A DNA stretch of 64,000 nucleotides, taken from assembly GCF_902506435.1 (NCBI RefSeq), contig NZ_LR733215.1, positions 1,013,841-1,077,840 of the forward strand, read 5' to 3'. Positions 20,123 to 29,430 of the stretch are shown here, one piece after another; positions within the stretch are counted from its first letter, which is position 1, and each line of letters opens with the position of its first letter. The DNA comes from Nocardioides sp. AX2bis. GTDB taxonomy: Bacteria; Actinomycetota; Actinomycetes; Propionibacteriales; Nocardioidaceae. A program made the position numbers and the translations under genes. The notes beneath the pieces are model-generated. The model saw only the letters and a list, made by a program, of their open reading frames with translations. It was not told the origin of the DNA and did not search any database.

Positions 20123-21469
20123 TCAACTGGCGATGCTCAACACCTGGCGCGGCCGCCCGCCGGTGCTCTGGGACTCGATGATCGCGAGGCCCATGTCGAG
20201 GAGCTCGAACTCGAGCGCGTCGAGCTGGTCCTTCCGCAGGTTGTTGGAAAACACGCCGTTGATCTGGGTTCGGTCCAGTCCGGTCGGTCCTGCGGCTGCG
20301 AGAGCCGTGTACAGCTTGTCCAGTCGCGGACTTCCCAGGGTGGCGCCCCAGATGTGCGCCACAGAGGCCTCGCAGTAGTCCCAGAGCGCCGCGGCCGCGC
20401 GCAGGTGCACCTCCTCGAGGGTCTCCGAGCGGTCCAGGAGCGCGTAGACCAGGGCCAGACGCAGCTGATAAGCGCTCGCGCGAGCCGTCAGCGAGTCGTA
20501 GACCATGCCGCCGCTGGGCTGCGACTCCACGACCCGGTACAGGCGGTCCCAGGCACGCGTGAAGGCCGCGCTCCGCATGATCTCGCTCCCGCCGTGAGCG
20601 AAGTCGATCGCCTCTCGAAGCCGACCGCCGAGTACACCGACGACCTGGTCGGGCAGGCGGCCCGGCTCAGGCAGGAGGCAAGTGCGGTGACTCAGCACGT
20701 GCAGGAAGCGGTTGGCGTAGCCGTTGGTCACGTCTACCGGCTTCAACAACTTCGTCAGCTCGGCGGTCGTGACCTGGCCCAGGACGGCGACATGGGCATG
20801 TTCAGCGGTCAGCGCCTGGGTCTTCGTCCTGGCGCTCAGGACGTCGCTGTCCCATGCGGACCGCAGCGTCGTTGACAGGGTGGACCCCTCCCGCCCGGCC
20901 ACGGTGAGGAGGCGCGCGTACTCCTCCTCGACGACAAGTAGCCGCTGATCAGGGCTCGCGGACGACGTGGCGCCCGCCGTGCTTGATCCAACGGCCGCCT
21001 GAATCAACGCCTCGCCCGACTGGATGCCCCCGCGGATCTGTCGTTCGGTCATGAACGGAGTGGCGGTGTCTGCGGCGTCAATGACCGGACGCACCGCAGC
21101 GGCCGAGGTTCCCTTGCGGTCCCGCGCGGACCGCCCGATCACGACGCCGTACAGCAGCGGATAGTGCTTCTTGGGTCCGACGTAGACGAACGCGTTTTGG
21201 CCGGCCATCGCACTGTAGGTGACGAGCAAGGTCAGCAACATCGCCGGACCGGACGCCTCGGTCAGGGGCTCCAGCGAGTGCACGATGTCGCCGGCCAGAC
21301 CGTGGTAGGCGTCCTCGGCAAGCCGGGGAACCTCGCCCCTGCGCTCCAGCCGTGCGGCAAGGCGCAGCCTGCCCAGGAGCTCGTAGGACGCATCGGTGAC
21401 GGCGGGGTCTCCGGTGCCTCCCAGCTGGCCGAACGCGAAGGGTGTCGTCGGCGCCTGCTGCCCGCTCAC
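20123..21469 (-). CDS. DUF3987-type replication/primase-helicase-like protein
   Basis: A 448-residue protein starting at GTG 21,469, overlapping the preceding stop (GTGA). The segment VVIGRSARDRKGTS fits the P-loop variant of DUF3987 proteins, RLLVVEEEYARLL fits the Walker B strand, and TNGYANRFLHVLSHR is the conserved arginine-finger-like part. DUF3987 proteins occur in phages, plasmids and integrative elements and are thought to act in replication or DNA handling. No primase domain is fused here. It is coupled to a ribbon-helix-helix gene. Confidence 0.72.
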   Translation of the reverse strand: MSGQQAPTTPFAFGQLGGTGDPAVTDASYELLGRLRLAARLERRGEVPRLAEDAYHGLAGDIVHSLEPLTEASGPAMLLTLLVTYSAMAGQNAFVYVGPKKHYPLLYGVVIGRSARDRKGTSAAAVRPVIDAADTATPFMTERQIRGGIQSGEALIQAAVGSSTAGATSSASPDQRLLVVEEEYARLLTVAGREGSTLSTTLRSAWDSDVLSARTKTQALTAEHAHVAVLGQVTTAELTKLLKPVDVTNGYANRFLHVLSHRTCLLPEPGRLPDQVVGVLGGRLREAIDFAHGGSEIMRSAAFTRAWDRLYRVVESQPSGGMVYDSLTARASAYQLRLALVYALLDRSETLEEVHLRAAAALWDYCEASVAHIWGATLGSPRLDKLYTALAAAGPTGLDRTQINGVFSNNLRKDQLDALEFELLDMGLAIIESQSTGGRPRQVLSIAS

Positions 21470-21633
21470 AGCGCGCCCTCGTCACCCTGCAGGTAGGCGC
21501 GAGCGGCGACTCGGAGCAGGGACGCGAGGGAGCGGTCCTCCAGGGCGGCCCGCTGCTTCAGCGCGTCGCGGAAGTCGCGGGGGAGCCGGACGACGACGAC
21601 GGCGACGTCGTCGGTGGTGGTGGTGGTCTTCAC
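21466..21633 (-). CDS. Small ribbon-helix-helix (CopG/Arc-like) protein
   Basis: A 55-residue protein. GTG 21,633 follows GAGAGG seven bases upstream. A VAVVVVRLPRDFRDALKQRA strand-helix and LASLLRVAARAYL second helix match the ribbon-helix-helix DNA-binding fold. It is translationally coupled to the DUF3987 gene, so it may regulate that operon or act as a partition/replication accessory factor. No toxin partner is adjacent. Confidence 0.65.
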   Translation of the reverse strand: MKTTTTTDDVAVVVVRLPRDFRDALKQRAALEDRSLASLLRVAARAYLQGDEGAL

Positions 21634-21775
21634 GTCGGAACCTCTCGATGATTCGGTGTGATCTTGCGCCGCAAGCGCGGCGAGACACGAAGGTCCGCGA
21701 CGTGATCGCTTTGCCAATCACCCCGCGTCAGCCCACCGGCTTGTGGTGCCGACCGGTGCAGCCACAGTGCGCGAA

Positions 21776-22006
21776 ATGGACACAACCAAAGCCAAGAAGT
21801 GCCGATGCGGCCACGACCTCGACCCGCACCAGATGGTCCTCGTCATCCAGAGCCCGCTGCCCGCGGGCGTGATGGTCTGCCCCGTCCAGGACTGCGCATG
21901 CTGGTCCACCTGGGGGATGAACCCAGACGGACGCCCATCCACACCGGAGCAGGCGGCCGCTACCCGGAGGCTCGTCGTCGACGCCCTCCGCATCAACCAG
22001 AACTGA
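21776..22006 (+). CDS. Small cysteine-rich hypothetical protein
   Basis: A 76-residue protein from ATG 21,776. Four cysteines in C-x-C near the start and C-x4-C mid-protein (KKCRCGHDLD ... VCPVQDCACW) suggest a zinc-binding fold. A terminator hairpin follows four bases after the stop, supporting a real single gene. Family unknown. Confidence 0.6.
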   Translation: MDTTKAKKCRCGHDLDPHQMVLVIQSPLPAGVMVCPVQDCACWSTWGMNPDGRPSTPEQAAATRRLVVDALRINQN

Positions 22007-22009
22007 ATC

Positions 22010-22036
22010 GACCCCCGCACCATCGGTGCGGGGGTC
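22010..22036 (+). terminator. Rho-independent terminator
   Basis: A 12-bp perfect stem (22,010-22,021 with 22,025-22,036), three-base loop, followed by a T-rich run, directly after the small cysteine-rich gene. Confidence 0.9.
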
Positions 22037-22291
22037 TTCGTTGTGCGTGCGGCGCCGGACTAGCGCAGGTGGACATTCTCGCCATCGTCTTCGGGCCGGC
22101 GTCTGGCGATGTGGGTAGTCGAAAGAGTCCGCACGAAGCGGGGGTTCGCAATGAACCCACCCATGTCGCAGAAGACGTTGCGCAGCTCGCGTGGGCGCCC
22201 ACCAGTAGGGCCGGGCCACAACAGAAGGCCCCCGCTGACGGTGGGGGCAATGGGCCCCTACCGCTGCGGTCACACCCGCTGGAGGGTCCCT

Positions 22292-22654
22292 GTGACACCA
22301 ACATCCCAGCCGCAGTCCGCGCACGTGCGGGCCGCCAACCGCGTCTCTTCGTACGACCAAGAGACCGCACGACTCCTGCGCATCTGGGTCGACCTGACCT
22401 GGCGCGCCACCTCCGCTGCCGCACATCACAACGGCGATGCGGACGTCCTGCTAGAGCAGCAACAGTGGGTCGAAGACGCGATCTCTGACCGGCTCTCGCC
22501 GGAGGACAACCTCCTAGGCGCACTCTGGGCCTGGGAGGTGGGACTGGCCCACGAGGCATCGACGCCAGTCGCGACCTGTTTGATCTGCCGCAAGGCCAGC
22601 CTGGGCCTACCGCCGGATCTGCCGCTCCCGGCAGGCCTGGGAGGTGCCCGATGA
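22292..22654 (+). CDS. Hypothetical protein paired with the coiled-coil nuclease-like gene
   Basis: A 120-residue protein. GTG 22,292 is preceded by GGAGG with six bases spacing. The middle is helical (LEQQQWVEDAISDRLSPEDN) and the end has a CLICRK cysteine pair. No family was recognised. Its stop overlaps the start of the next gene (ATGA at 22,651), so the two are made together and may form a complex. Confidence 0.6.
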   Translation: MTPTSQPQSAHVRAANRVSSYDQETARLLRIWVDLTWRATSAAAHHNGDADVLLEQQQWVEDAISDRLSPEDNLLGALWAWEVGLAHEASTPVATCLICRKASLGLPPDLPLPAGLGGAR

Positions 22655-23958
22655 CGGTCTCCCGCATCAGCACGGACTCCTCCTCGGAGGTCACCACCGA
22701 CGGCCACACCCTGGTCATCCGCGACCTGAGAGTGACCCACGCCGAGGCCGCTTCGTATGTCCGTGGCCAGCTCGACGACCACGGCCCCGAGGCCGCCGCG
22801 GACCTGGTCCGCCGAGCGCTCCCGGTAGGGCTCGTGGCACTGGCCATGGGTACTGCAGGGCTGGACACTGGCGCGCTCACGAGAACGCTGTCGGCCTTCG
22901 AGAAGACCGTCGGCGAGAAGTCCTCTGCGGCTCTCGTCGGCCTCGATGAGGCCCTCGATCGTCTCCGGGTCGGAGAAGAAGCAGTGACCCGCACAGCGGC
23001 GTCGATCCTCGACGGACTCCCGGCGCAGGTCGAGGCCGCCCTCGCGGGCCAGGCCACCAGCGTGCGAGCCAGCGTCGCCGATGCCACCCGAACGGTCCAG
23101 ACCGCGGGTCTGCAGGAACTGACCACGGCACTGGGCAGGCACTCGGAGTCGGTGCGAAATGCACTCTCCCTCGATCGGGCAGACGGTCCGGTGCGGATGC
23201 TTCGCCAGGACCTCCTGGATGAGTTCGCGGGTACTCGCCGCGAGCTCGTCGAGCAGCTCTCGGGCGTACGCAGTCTCCTCGAGGCCGCGCAGGTCGCGAA
23301 GGTTGCCGGTGCGAAGAGCAGCCGCGCTGTCGGCGCAGCCAACGAGGCCGAAGCAATGACGCTCCTCGAGGGCATCGTCACCGCCGCCGGCGACCTCTTC
23401 GCGCGCGTCGGGGACGAGGCCGGAACGGGCGGCACCACCCGCCGGTCCGGCGACGGTCTGATCACCCTGAGCCCAGCCATCACCGGATCGGGCCGCCAAG
23501 TCCGCATCGTGGCTGAGGCCAAAGCCCGGACCAGGCCGATGAGCGTCCGGGCCCACCGCGACGAACTGGCGGCCGCCTGCCGGGTGCGAGACGCCGCCGG
23601 TGGCCTCACCCTGGTTCCCACCAATGAGCAGGTCCCCGGGGGAGGCGCTTTCACCCGCATCGACACCTGCGCCTACGTCGTGAGTTGCCAGGACTTGGGC
23701 ACCGCGGAACTCATCTACCTACTCTTGCGCGAACAGGTCGCCTTCTTGAAGGTGCGCGCCAGCGAGGACGCCGAGGTGGACCTTGCTCAGGTCGAGGCAC
23801 GTTTCGACCGAGCCCTCAGCGAGATCGGCCAGCTCGATGAAGTCGGCCGGCTCGCCGTGCAGGCCCACAAGGCCTTGGAGAAGCTGATCGCCCTCGGGCG
23901 TGAGACCCAGCAACGGGTCCGGAGCAGCCTGACCGAAGGGATCACTCTGCTGCACTGA
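22651..23958 (+). CDS. Coiled-coil protein with putative PD-(D/E)xK nuclease core
   Basis: A 435-residue protein. Residues ~70-240 are predicted to be long helices (repeated polar/hydrophobic pattern). Next comes AMTLLEGIVTAAGDLFARVGDE, and then SGDGLITLSP...RIVAEAKART. The spacing of an Asp followed by a strand containing E-A-K is that of PD-(D/E)xK nucleases. The overall plan resembles RmuC-type proteins (coiled coil then nuclease), though similarity is not strong. The C-terminal ~100 residues are again helical. A GC-rich terminator follows immediately. A role in DNA processing or defence is inference. Confidence 0.55.
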   Translation: MTVSRISTDSSSEVTTDGHTLVIRDLRVTHAEAASYVRGQLDDHGPEAAADLVRRALPVGLVALAMGTAGLDTGALTRTLSAFEKTVGEKSSAALVGLDEALDRLRVGEEAVTRTAASILDGLPAQVEAALAGQATSVRASVADATRTVQTAGLQELTTALGRHSESVRNALSLDRADGPVRMLRQDLLDEFAGTRRELVEQLSGVRSLLEAAQVAKVAGAKSSRAVGAANEAEAMTLLEGIVTAAGDLFARVGDEAGTGGTTRRSGDGLITLSPAITGSGRQVRIVAEAKARTRPMSVRAHRDELAAACRVRDAAGGLTLVPTNEQVPGGGAFTRIDTCAYVVSCQDLGTAELIYLLLREQVAFLKVRASEDAEVDLAQVEARFDRALSEIGQLDEVGRLAVQAHKALEKLIALGRETQQRVRSSLTEGITLLH

Positions 23959-23960
23959 AG

Positions 23961-23995
23961 AACCGGGGAGGGGCGCTACGCGCCCCTCCCCGGTT
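23961..23995 (+). terminator. GC-rich terminator hairpin
   Basis: A 16-bp perfect stem (23,961-23,976 with 23,980-23,995) and three-base loop right after the coiled-coil gene stop. It closes the 22.3-24.0 kb operon. Confidence 0.88.
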
Positions 23996-24154
23996 TCTGG
24001 TCTAGGTCTGCCCCTTCTACGTGCGGGCAACCCGGGGTCCTCACCCGCGCCGAAGGACGCGTCGTGGCGGCCCGAGGTGCGCCTTCGTCGCCAGGACACG
24101 AGCGGGGCGGGACGTGGCGAGCCGGGTGCATCTAGCTGGTGGGAGCCCAAGCGG

Positions 24155-24718
24155 TCAGGCTCGAAGATGACCGAGCGCCCGCGTCTGCTCCCACCAGTCC
24201 GCGTTGGACCGGTGCAGGCAAAGCGCCGCGTCCCATCGGAGGCCGTCGTACTCACCGAACGGGTGGTGCCCGTACTCAGCACACCGGGGGTTCGTGCTGT
24301 CCATCGTCGGTGTGTACTGCGACCCCTCGCCGCAGGTTACGCAAACCGGTTCTAGCGGTGCCGCATCATCCTCCAGCGGCCGTACCCGCTCAGCGCGGTC
24401 GGTGCCGCCCACGGCCAGCATCACGGCGGCCTGGAGGGCTGGCAGAAGCTGCCTGGCCTCCGACCGGGTAATGCTTCCGAAGCCCGACACCCGGGCGGAC
24501 GCCGGGTCATCGCTCAAGGCCAGCGCGGTGACGGACGCGAGCGCCGCGCCCAGCTGAGATCCGCGGACCGCGACGATGTGGGTTCCATCGGGGGTGGGCT
24601 GATCGCTGCCGACGAGGACGACGCCGTGCCCGGGGTCTTCGACGTGGATTTCGCGGGGGCTGGAGAACCAGGAAGAACTCACGGGCGATGGGCCTTTCGG
24701 TAGAGGGCGATTGGTCAT
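24155..24718 (-). CDS. Hypothetical protein with Cys-containing C-terminus
   Basis: Up to 187 residues. ATG 24,718 is the longest reasonable start, but GTG 24,682 (175 residues) is preceded by GAAAGG at about ten bases and may be the true one. The middle segment (GVVLVGSDQPTPDGTHIVAV) looks like a small alpha/beta domain, and the end contains VCVTCGEGSQY and CLHRSNADWWEQ. No family was recognised. Confidence 0.5.
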   Translation of the reverse strand: MTNRPLPKGPSPVSSSWFSSPREIHVEDPGHGVVLVGSDQPTPDGTHIVAVRGSQLGAALASVTALALSDDPASARVSGFGSITRSEARQLLPALQAAVMLAVGGTDRAERVRPLEDDAAPLEPVCVTCGEGSQYTPTMDSTNPRCAEYGHHPFGEYDGLRWDAALCLHRSNADWWEQTRALGHLRA

Positions 24719-25060
24719 GCACCGCGCCGGGTTGGCGGGGGCTACCAGACAGTGGCGGCGAGCGCTACGGCACTGTGCTCTGGATCCGTTGAACAGCAAT
24801 CGCTGCGGTGGGGAGCGTCGTGTTGTTGGTCGGTGGGTGTGCCACCGCCAGCGCCACCGAGGGCACCGAGGGCACCGAGGACGAACCCAGCCACCACGTG
24901 GACGGGCTTTGGCGGCCGGTTCAGGTCGGTCTTGCGTCCGCTTATGCCAGCGACGGCGGCCTGGAGGACCACAACAGAGTCAGCAACGGGCAGCGGCCGC
25001 AACGCCGACAACGGCAATGGCGGCGCTGGGGCTCTGAAGTGCCGCTGGCTCTCCTGACGG
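24719..25060. other. Spacer without a supported gene
   Basis: About 340 bases between two minus-strand hypothetical genes. It contains a short nine-base tandem array around 24,850-24,880 (GAGGGCACC units). A minus-strand frame here encodes a Gly/Ala-rich hydrophobic stretch, but it lacks a credible start. Confidence 0.4.
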
Positions 25061-26458
25061 TCAGAGCTGGGCAGACAGAAACGCCCGGGCTGCGGGGAGG
25101 TCGGCACAGACAGAGGCCACCGCGAATGCCCGGTCCTCAGCCGCGCCCGCGACGGCCCGATGGTCATCGTCGGGTCGGGCGCACCGCATGGCCGTGAGGG
25201 TGCGCAGTGCGTCGCTGGCGGTCGCGACGTCGGCGGGGGCGGGGCGGCTGAGGTGCCGGGTCACGAAGTCGTGGACGCCGCGGACGTCGACCGAGCAGGT
25301 CACCCAGGGCGCGGTCGCGTCGCGCGCCCACTGCTGCCACCGCGGGTCGGGGTCGCCCAGTGCGGCGGTGATCGCGGAGACGGTGTGCGCAGGGTCCTCG
25401 GGGTGGTCCTCGATGGTGGCGGCGAGGTCGGCGAACGCTGCGGTGCCGCCACGGGGGAGGAGCGTCTCGACGACGCGATGGTCGGCCGGTTGCCACAGCC
25501 AGGGCCCCAGCGATGCACCGAGGGTGGGGGTGTCGAGGTGGTCCAGGACGGCGACCGCCGCGAGAGCGGTGCTGAACAGCTGGGTCAGCAGTGACTGGTA
25601 CTGCCCGCGGAGGGGACCGGTGGCGTGCGGGTTCTCGGTGACGAAGGAGCACCCTGGGCGCAGGTGCAGGTCGGCCAGGTCCTGGGCGCCGCGCTGGACG
25701 GTACGCAGGACCTGGGGCCGGCCGCTCTGGCGGACCCGGGACCACACGAGGTCACTCACCTGGTCAAGCAGAAGCGACGCAGCGGGGTGCTCGGCGACCC
25801 AGAGGGCCCGGCTGAGGTGCGCTTCACTCGCACCTGCCAGACGCAGCGCCATCGCGGACACCGCCTCGGACCAGGGCCCACCCTCAGCTGGAAGGAGGCC
25901 AGCCAACGGCGCCGCATCTCCTCGGCGGGTGACCTGGGCCCGGTGACCTCTCTCAGGCAGCGAGGGTGGCGGTGGGACGGTCGGTGAGTCGACGGAGGAG
26001 GTCAGTGCTGCCACCAGCGCGGCTTGCGCGGGCGAGAGTCCCACAGTTCGCAGGAGAACGGTCTCGGGCTGTACGGGTGGCGGGGGTTTCACTAGGCTCC
26101 ACCGCAGGACTAGCGGGGCGGTCTGCGCAGGTCCGGTGTTCGGGAGGCTCACGGCGATGATGCCTCTGCTCGTGGTGCCGCCGCGGCGTTCGGGTGCGCC
26201 CCGGTGGACCGTGAGGTCGTCGAACCACACGGTGTCGCCGAGGTTCAGGTGTCCGGCGAGGAGTTCGCGGGCTACTTCATGGACGACCTCCGTGCGCGCT
26301 CCAGCTCCCAGCAGGAACCCTTGCGGCCCGGCGGCCCTCAGGTGGAGCTCGGGCCGGCCGAGGTCGGCAAGACCGCGGGTGGTGGTCTGCTCGTCCTGGG
26401 CCATCGCGGGACTGATCGTGTGCTCGATGCAGAACAGCGGTTCGCGCGAGGGCGTCAT
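25061..26458 (-). CDS. Hypothetical protein, ~465 residues
   Basis: ATG 26,458 gives 465 residues; an in-frame ATG at 26,512 would add 18. The N-terminal ~100 residues (TRGLADLGRPELHLR ... DTVWFDD) weakly resemble DUF4262-like proteins. The remainder is Ala/Leu-rich, largely helical, and not recognised. No catalytic motif or membrane helix is evident. It is the last gene of the left half of the island, and codon bias is that of a real gene. Confidence 0.6.
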   Translation of the reverse strand: MTPSREPLFCIEHTISPAMAQDEQTTTRGLADLGRPELHLRAAGPQGFLLGAGARTEVVHEVARELLAGHLNLGDTVWFDDLTVHRGAPERRGGTTSRGIIAVSLPNTGPAQTAPLVLRWSLVKPPPPVQPETVLLRTVGLSPAQAALVAALTSSVDSPTVPPPPSLPERGHRAQVTRRGDAAPLAGLLPAEGGPWSEAVSAMALRLAGASEAHLSRALWVAEHPAASLLLDQVSDLVWSRVRQSGRPQVLRTVQRGAQDLADLHLRPGCSFVTENPHATGPLRGQYQSLLTQLFSTALAAVAVLDHLDTPTLGASLGPWLWQPADHRVVETLLPRGGTAAFADLAATIEDHPEDPAHTVSAITAALGDPDPRWQQWARDATAPWVTCSVDVRGVHDFVTRHLSRPAPADVATASDALRTLTAMRCARPDDDHRAVAGAAEDRAFAVASVCADLPAARAFLSAQL

Positions 26459-26794
26459 GGGAAGAGCCGAGGGGTCAAGTTGAGGGAAGGGCTTGAAAAG
26501 GGATCGTGGCACGTCCTAGGAGCTGCTGGCGCAGGCGGCGCCTCCTGTTCAGGGGTGGTCATGCCGTCAGTGTCGCGGGCCGTCACGACATCCGCACGAA
26601 TTTCTCCGGCTGTCGGCTCGTTCGCGCAACCCCATAGGGAGCGTGGCCTGATGCGGAGCCGGTATGCGCGGGGCTGGCCACCGCGATCGACTGCACGGAC
26701 GGTGGCCACCCGTCGTACTTCGGGGCGCCGGACCTGCGGGCGACGTCGCTGGGGGAGGTCGCTGACGCACTGAGGTGACGCCTGCGGAGGCGCG

Positions 26795-27994
26795 TCAGCC
26801 TCCGGACACGAGCCCCGTGTCGGGCTGGAAGGCGGCCCAGGCGAACCAGAACGTGTCGAGGTACTCCACGGCCGTGAGCTGCTCGCCGGCGAGCGGCCCG
26901 TTGAGGGCGCGCCCGAAGAAGTTCCACACCGACCCGGTCTGCTGGTCTTGAAACGTACCGTCGTCGGCTCGGGTGAAGTCCAGGGTCCTCCCGCCGACCT
27001 CGGGGGCGAAGGCGGCGACTGACCCGATCTCGGCGCCGTCGGGGATCTGCTGGGTGTCAAGAGCCGACACCTGCCCCGGCGCGTGCCACAGCACGACACG
27101 GTCGGAACCCACTTCGACGTGCTGGACGCCTCGATCGGCCAGCAGGTCCCGCGACACGGCAACCGCGTCCTCACCCTCCCCGACACCGACCACGCGAGAC
27201 TTCGCGGGAGAACGGGTGTCCGGGCCGTTCGGGAGCGCGAAGAGAGGCTGAGAGTCTGGGTCGTCGTAGCCGACGTAGGGGTTGGTGAGGTAGTCGCGGT
27301 CGTGACCGGTCGACCTGCTGAGCACGCGCGCGTCCGGGTGCTCCTCGCGGAACTGCGCCCAGCCGACCGCTCCGACCGGGATGCTCTCGAGCTGGGTGCC
27401 CGTGAGCGTGCCCACCGAGGCCCGTCCGGTCAGCTGGGGCCACAGCGACTCGGTGAGCCGGTCGTACATCACGAGGTTGTCGGCGTAGAGCGTGCCGGAG
27501 ACCCCGAACGTGGTGGTCTGCCCTGAGACGCTGCGCTCGAAGGCGACCCCGGAGTTGCAGAGCGGGCAGTACGTCACTGCGACCGGGACCCCGGCAAGCT
27601 CATCGTTGACGATCTCGTGCCATGTCACGATCCGGATCGGGTACGCCTTTGTCTCCTTGTCGATCGTCAGCGAGAGCACCGGTTCGTCGTCGTCGAGCCA
27701 GTCCACTTCCGAGACCGGTTGAAAGAGGGGGGCGTCGATGGAAGGGATGCCGTCCGGCGGCGGCCCGCCCTGCAGGAGGTCATCGAGGTCGATCAACGGC
27801 TCGGGGAAGTCGGGGTGTGCCGGGTCATCCAGCGCGGACGGTGGTCTCTCGCCGGCCGTAGCGGTGCCGCCGTTGTCGACCTCCCCTGCGGACCGGAGTT
27901 CATCGCGGTCGCCGCGATCGTTCGGAGCGGTCGCGCAGGCCACCAGCACGAACGACAGTGCTCCTGCCGCCGTCAGGCGCCCAGTGACCTTCAT
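26795..27994 (-). CDS. DUF3179 domain lipoprotein
   Basis: A 399-residue secreted lipoprotein. The signal sequence ends in FVLVACAT (lipobox LVAC). The DUF3179 core is clear: WHEIVNDELAGVPVAVTYCPLCNSGVAF, FGVSGTLYADNLVMYDR, SLWPQLTGRASVG and, at the end, TGSVWNFFGRALNGPLAGEQL. Family members are found on bacterial surfaces; their biochemical role is not established. The CPLC pair could bind metal or form a disulfide, which fits the thiol-disulfide genes upstream. Start overlaps the ccdA-like stop (ATGA). Confidence 0.88.
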   Translation of the reverse strand: MKVTGRLTAAGALSFVLVACATAPNDRGDRDELRSAGEVDNGGTATAGERPPSALDDPAHPDFPEPLIDLDDLLQGGPPPDGIPSIDAPLFQPVSEVDWLDDDEPVLSLTIDKETKAYPIRIVTWHEIVNDELAGVPVAVTYCPLCNSGVAFERSVSGQTTTFGVSGTLYADNLVMYDRLTESLWPQLTGRASVGTLTGTQLESIPVGAVGWAQFREEHPDARVLSRSTGHDRDYLTNPYVGYDDPDSQPLFALPNGPDTRSPAKSRVVGVGEGEDAVAVSRDLLADRGVQHVEVGSDRVVLWHAPGQVSALDTQQIPDGAEIGSVAAFAPEVGGRTLDFTRADDGTFQDQQTGSVWNFFGRALNGPLAGEQLTAVEYLDTFWFAWAAFQPDTGLVSGG

Positions 27995-28881
27995 CGTCCC
28001 GCCCTCTCGCCCATCGCCAGGTCGTTCCGGGCGCCGCGGGCGCGTCGCCGCGTGACGAGGGCGGCGAGGAGAAGCAGCGCCCCGGCCGTCAGCCACCCGA
28101 GGGGGCCGATGGAGTCCACGAGCCGCGCTAGCTGCTGCTGGAGCGACGCGGCCGCGTCGATGACCGGATCGTCTGGGTCTTCGCCGGCCAGGACCCGCAG
28201 CTCCCACCAGCCGTAGTAGGCGACGTAGGATCCGGCTGCTGCGAGCAGGGCGCCCGCCGCTCGGGGCGCCCAGCGACCGGCGCCACGGAGGCGCCCAATC
28301 GTGGTGGGCGAGGCGAAGACCGTCGCCAGTGCGAGCGTCCCCACCACCAGCCCCATCCCGACGGCATACGCCACGAACAGGGTCAGCCCCTCGAGGACCG
28401 AGCCGCTGCGGAACCCGCCGACGACCACGGCCAGGAACGGTGCGATCGTGCAGGAGATGGAGGCGATCGCATAGCTGGCGCCGAAACCGGTCATCGACCA
28501 GAAGGAACGGGTCAGTGGTCGGGCTCCCGTGGAACGCGACGAGCGGCCCAGTCGTGGGAGCGAAAGCGTGCGACCCGCTACCAGCCACACGCCCATGAGT
28601 GCGAGCGTGGCCCCCAGCACGACGGTGAACCACGGCAGGTGCCGTTGCAGCTGACCTGCGACCGGGGAGATGACCAGGCCGAAGACGACGAACACGCCGG
28701 CAAAGCCTGAGGTCATGGCGATGCTGAGGGCTGCGGCGCGTCTCGCGGCAGCGGGGCGGGACAGCGACTCGCTCCCGGCGAGGAGGAGCGAGACGTACGC
28801 CGGGAGCAGGGCGAAGCCGCACGGGTTGACGGCGGCGAGCATGCCGGCGCCGACAGCGACGACGAGCAGGCCCTCGGACAT
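27991..28881 (-). CDS. ccdA: CcdA/DsbD-family thiol-disulfide transporter
   Basis: A 296-residue membrane protein with about seven to eight helices. It carries the two redox cysteines in the expected helices: AAVNPCGFALLPAY and SISCTIAPFLAVVV. CcdA-type proteins pass electrons from cytoplasmic thioredoxin to extracytoplasmic thiol proteins. The gene overlaps the TlpA-like gene upstream (TGATG) and the DUF3179 gene downstream, so the electron acceptor is most likely the TlpA-like lipoprotein. Confidence 0.9.
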   Translation of the reverse strand: MSEGLLVVAVGAGMLAAVNPCGFALLPAYVSLLLAGSESLSRPAAARRAAALSIAMTSGFAGVFVVFGLVISPVAGQLQRHLPWFTVVLGATLALMGVWLVAGRTLSLPRLGRSSRSTGARPLTRSFWSMTGFGASYAIASISCTIAPFLAVVVGGFRSGSVLEGLTLFVAYAVGMGLVVGTLALATVFASPTTIGRLRGAGRWAPRAAGALLAAAGSYVAYYGWWELRVLAGEDPDDPVIDAAASLQQQLARLVDSIGPLGWLTAGALLLLAALVTRRRARGARNDLAMGERAGR

Positions 28882-29429
28882 CAGCCCACCAGATCCTCGA
28901 CGAGGGCGGCCAGCTCGGCGTCGTCCAGGTAGCCCGAGGCCTGCTCCGTCCCGGTCTCGTCGAGGACGAGGTAGGTGCTCTGGGCGGTCACGCCGAACTG
29001 GCGCCACACGGCACCGTCGGGGTCGGCGAGCAGTGTGACGTCGGTGGACACCTCAGCGGCAAAGCCCTCGATGGCCGCCTGCTCGTCGAGCGACCCGACG
29101 CCGACGACGTTGACCTCGTCGCCGTAGTTCTCGGCGAGCTCGCCGACACCGGAGATCTGGGCGCGACAGGTGGGACACCACGGTGCCCAGAACCAGAATA
29201 CGGTCGGCTTGCCGGCGAGAGTGCTGGCGTCGAAAGCGTCACCGTCGACGGTCTCCGAGGTGAAGTCGAGCACCGCCGACGTGGCCGCCCTCGACGTACC
29301 GGTCGAGGTGTCGTCGATCGCTGTCTCCCCGGCGGCGAGGTTCTCCCCTCCGGTGCCACATCCTGAGAGCAGCAGCACGAGGAGGGCGACCAACCCGATC
29401 AGAGGTCGAGTCCGTGTGCGCGCACCCAT
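28881..29429 (-). CDS. TlpA-like thioredoxin-fold lipoprotein
   Basis: A 182-residue protein with a signal peptide and lipobox (LLLSGCG). The thioredoxin domain has the active-site CPTC in FWFWAPWCPTCRAQI and the later AQSTYLVLDETG containing the region around the cis-proline (here Thr-Tyr, without an obvious Thr-Pro). It would reduce disulfides outside the membrane with electrons from the adjacent CcdA. ATG 29,429 lies one base after the DUF427 stop. Confidence 0.9.
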   Translation of the reverse strand: MGARTRTRPLIGLVALLVLLLSGCGTGGENLAAGETAIDDTSTGTSRAATSAVLDFTSETVDGDAFDASTLAGKPTVFWFWAPWCPTCRAQISGVGELAENYGDEVNVVGVGSLDEQAAIEGFAAEVSTDVTLLADPDGAVWRQFGVTAQSTYLVLDETGTEQASGYLDDAELAALVEDLVG

Positions 29430-29430
29430 G

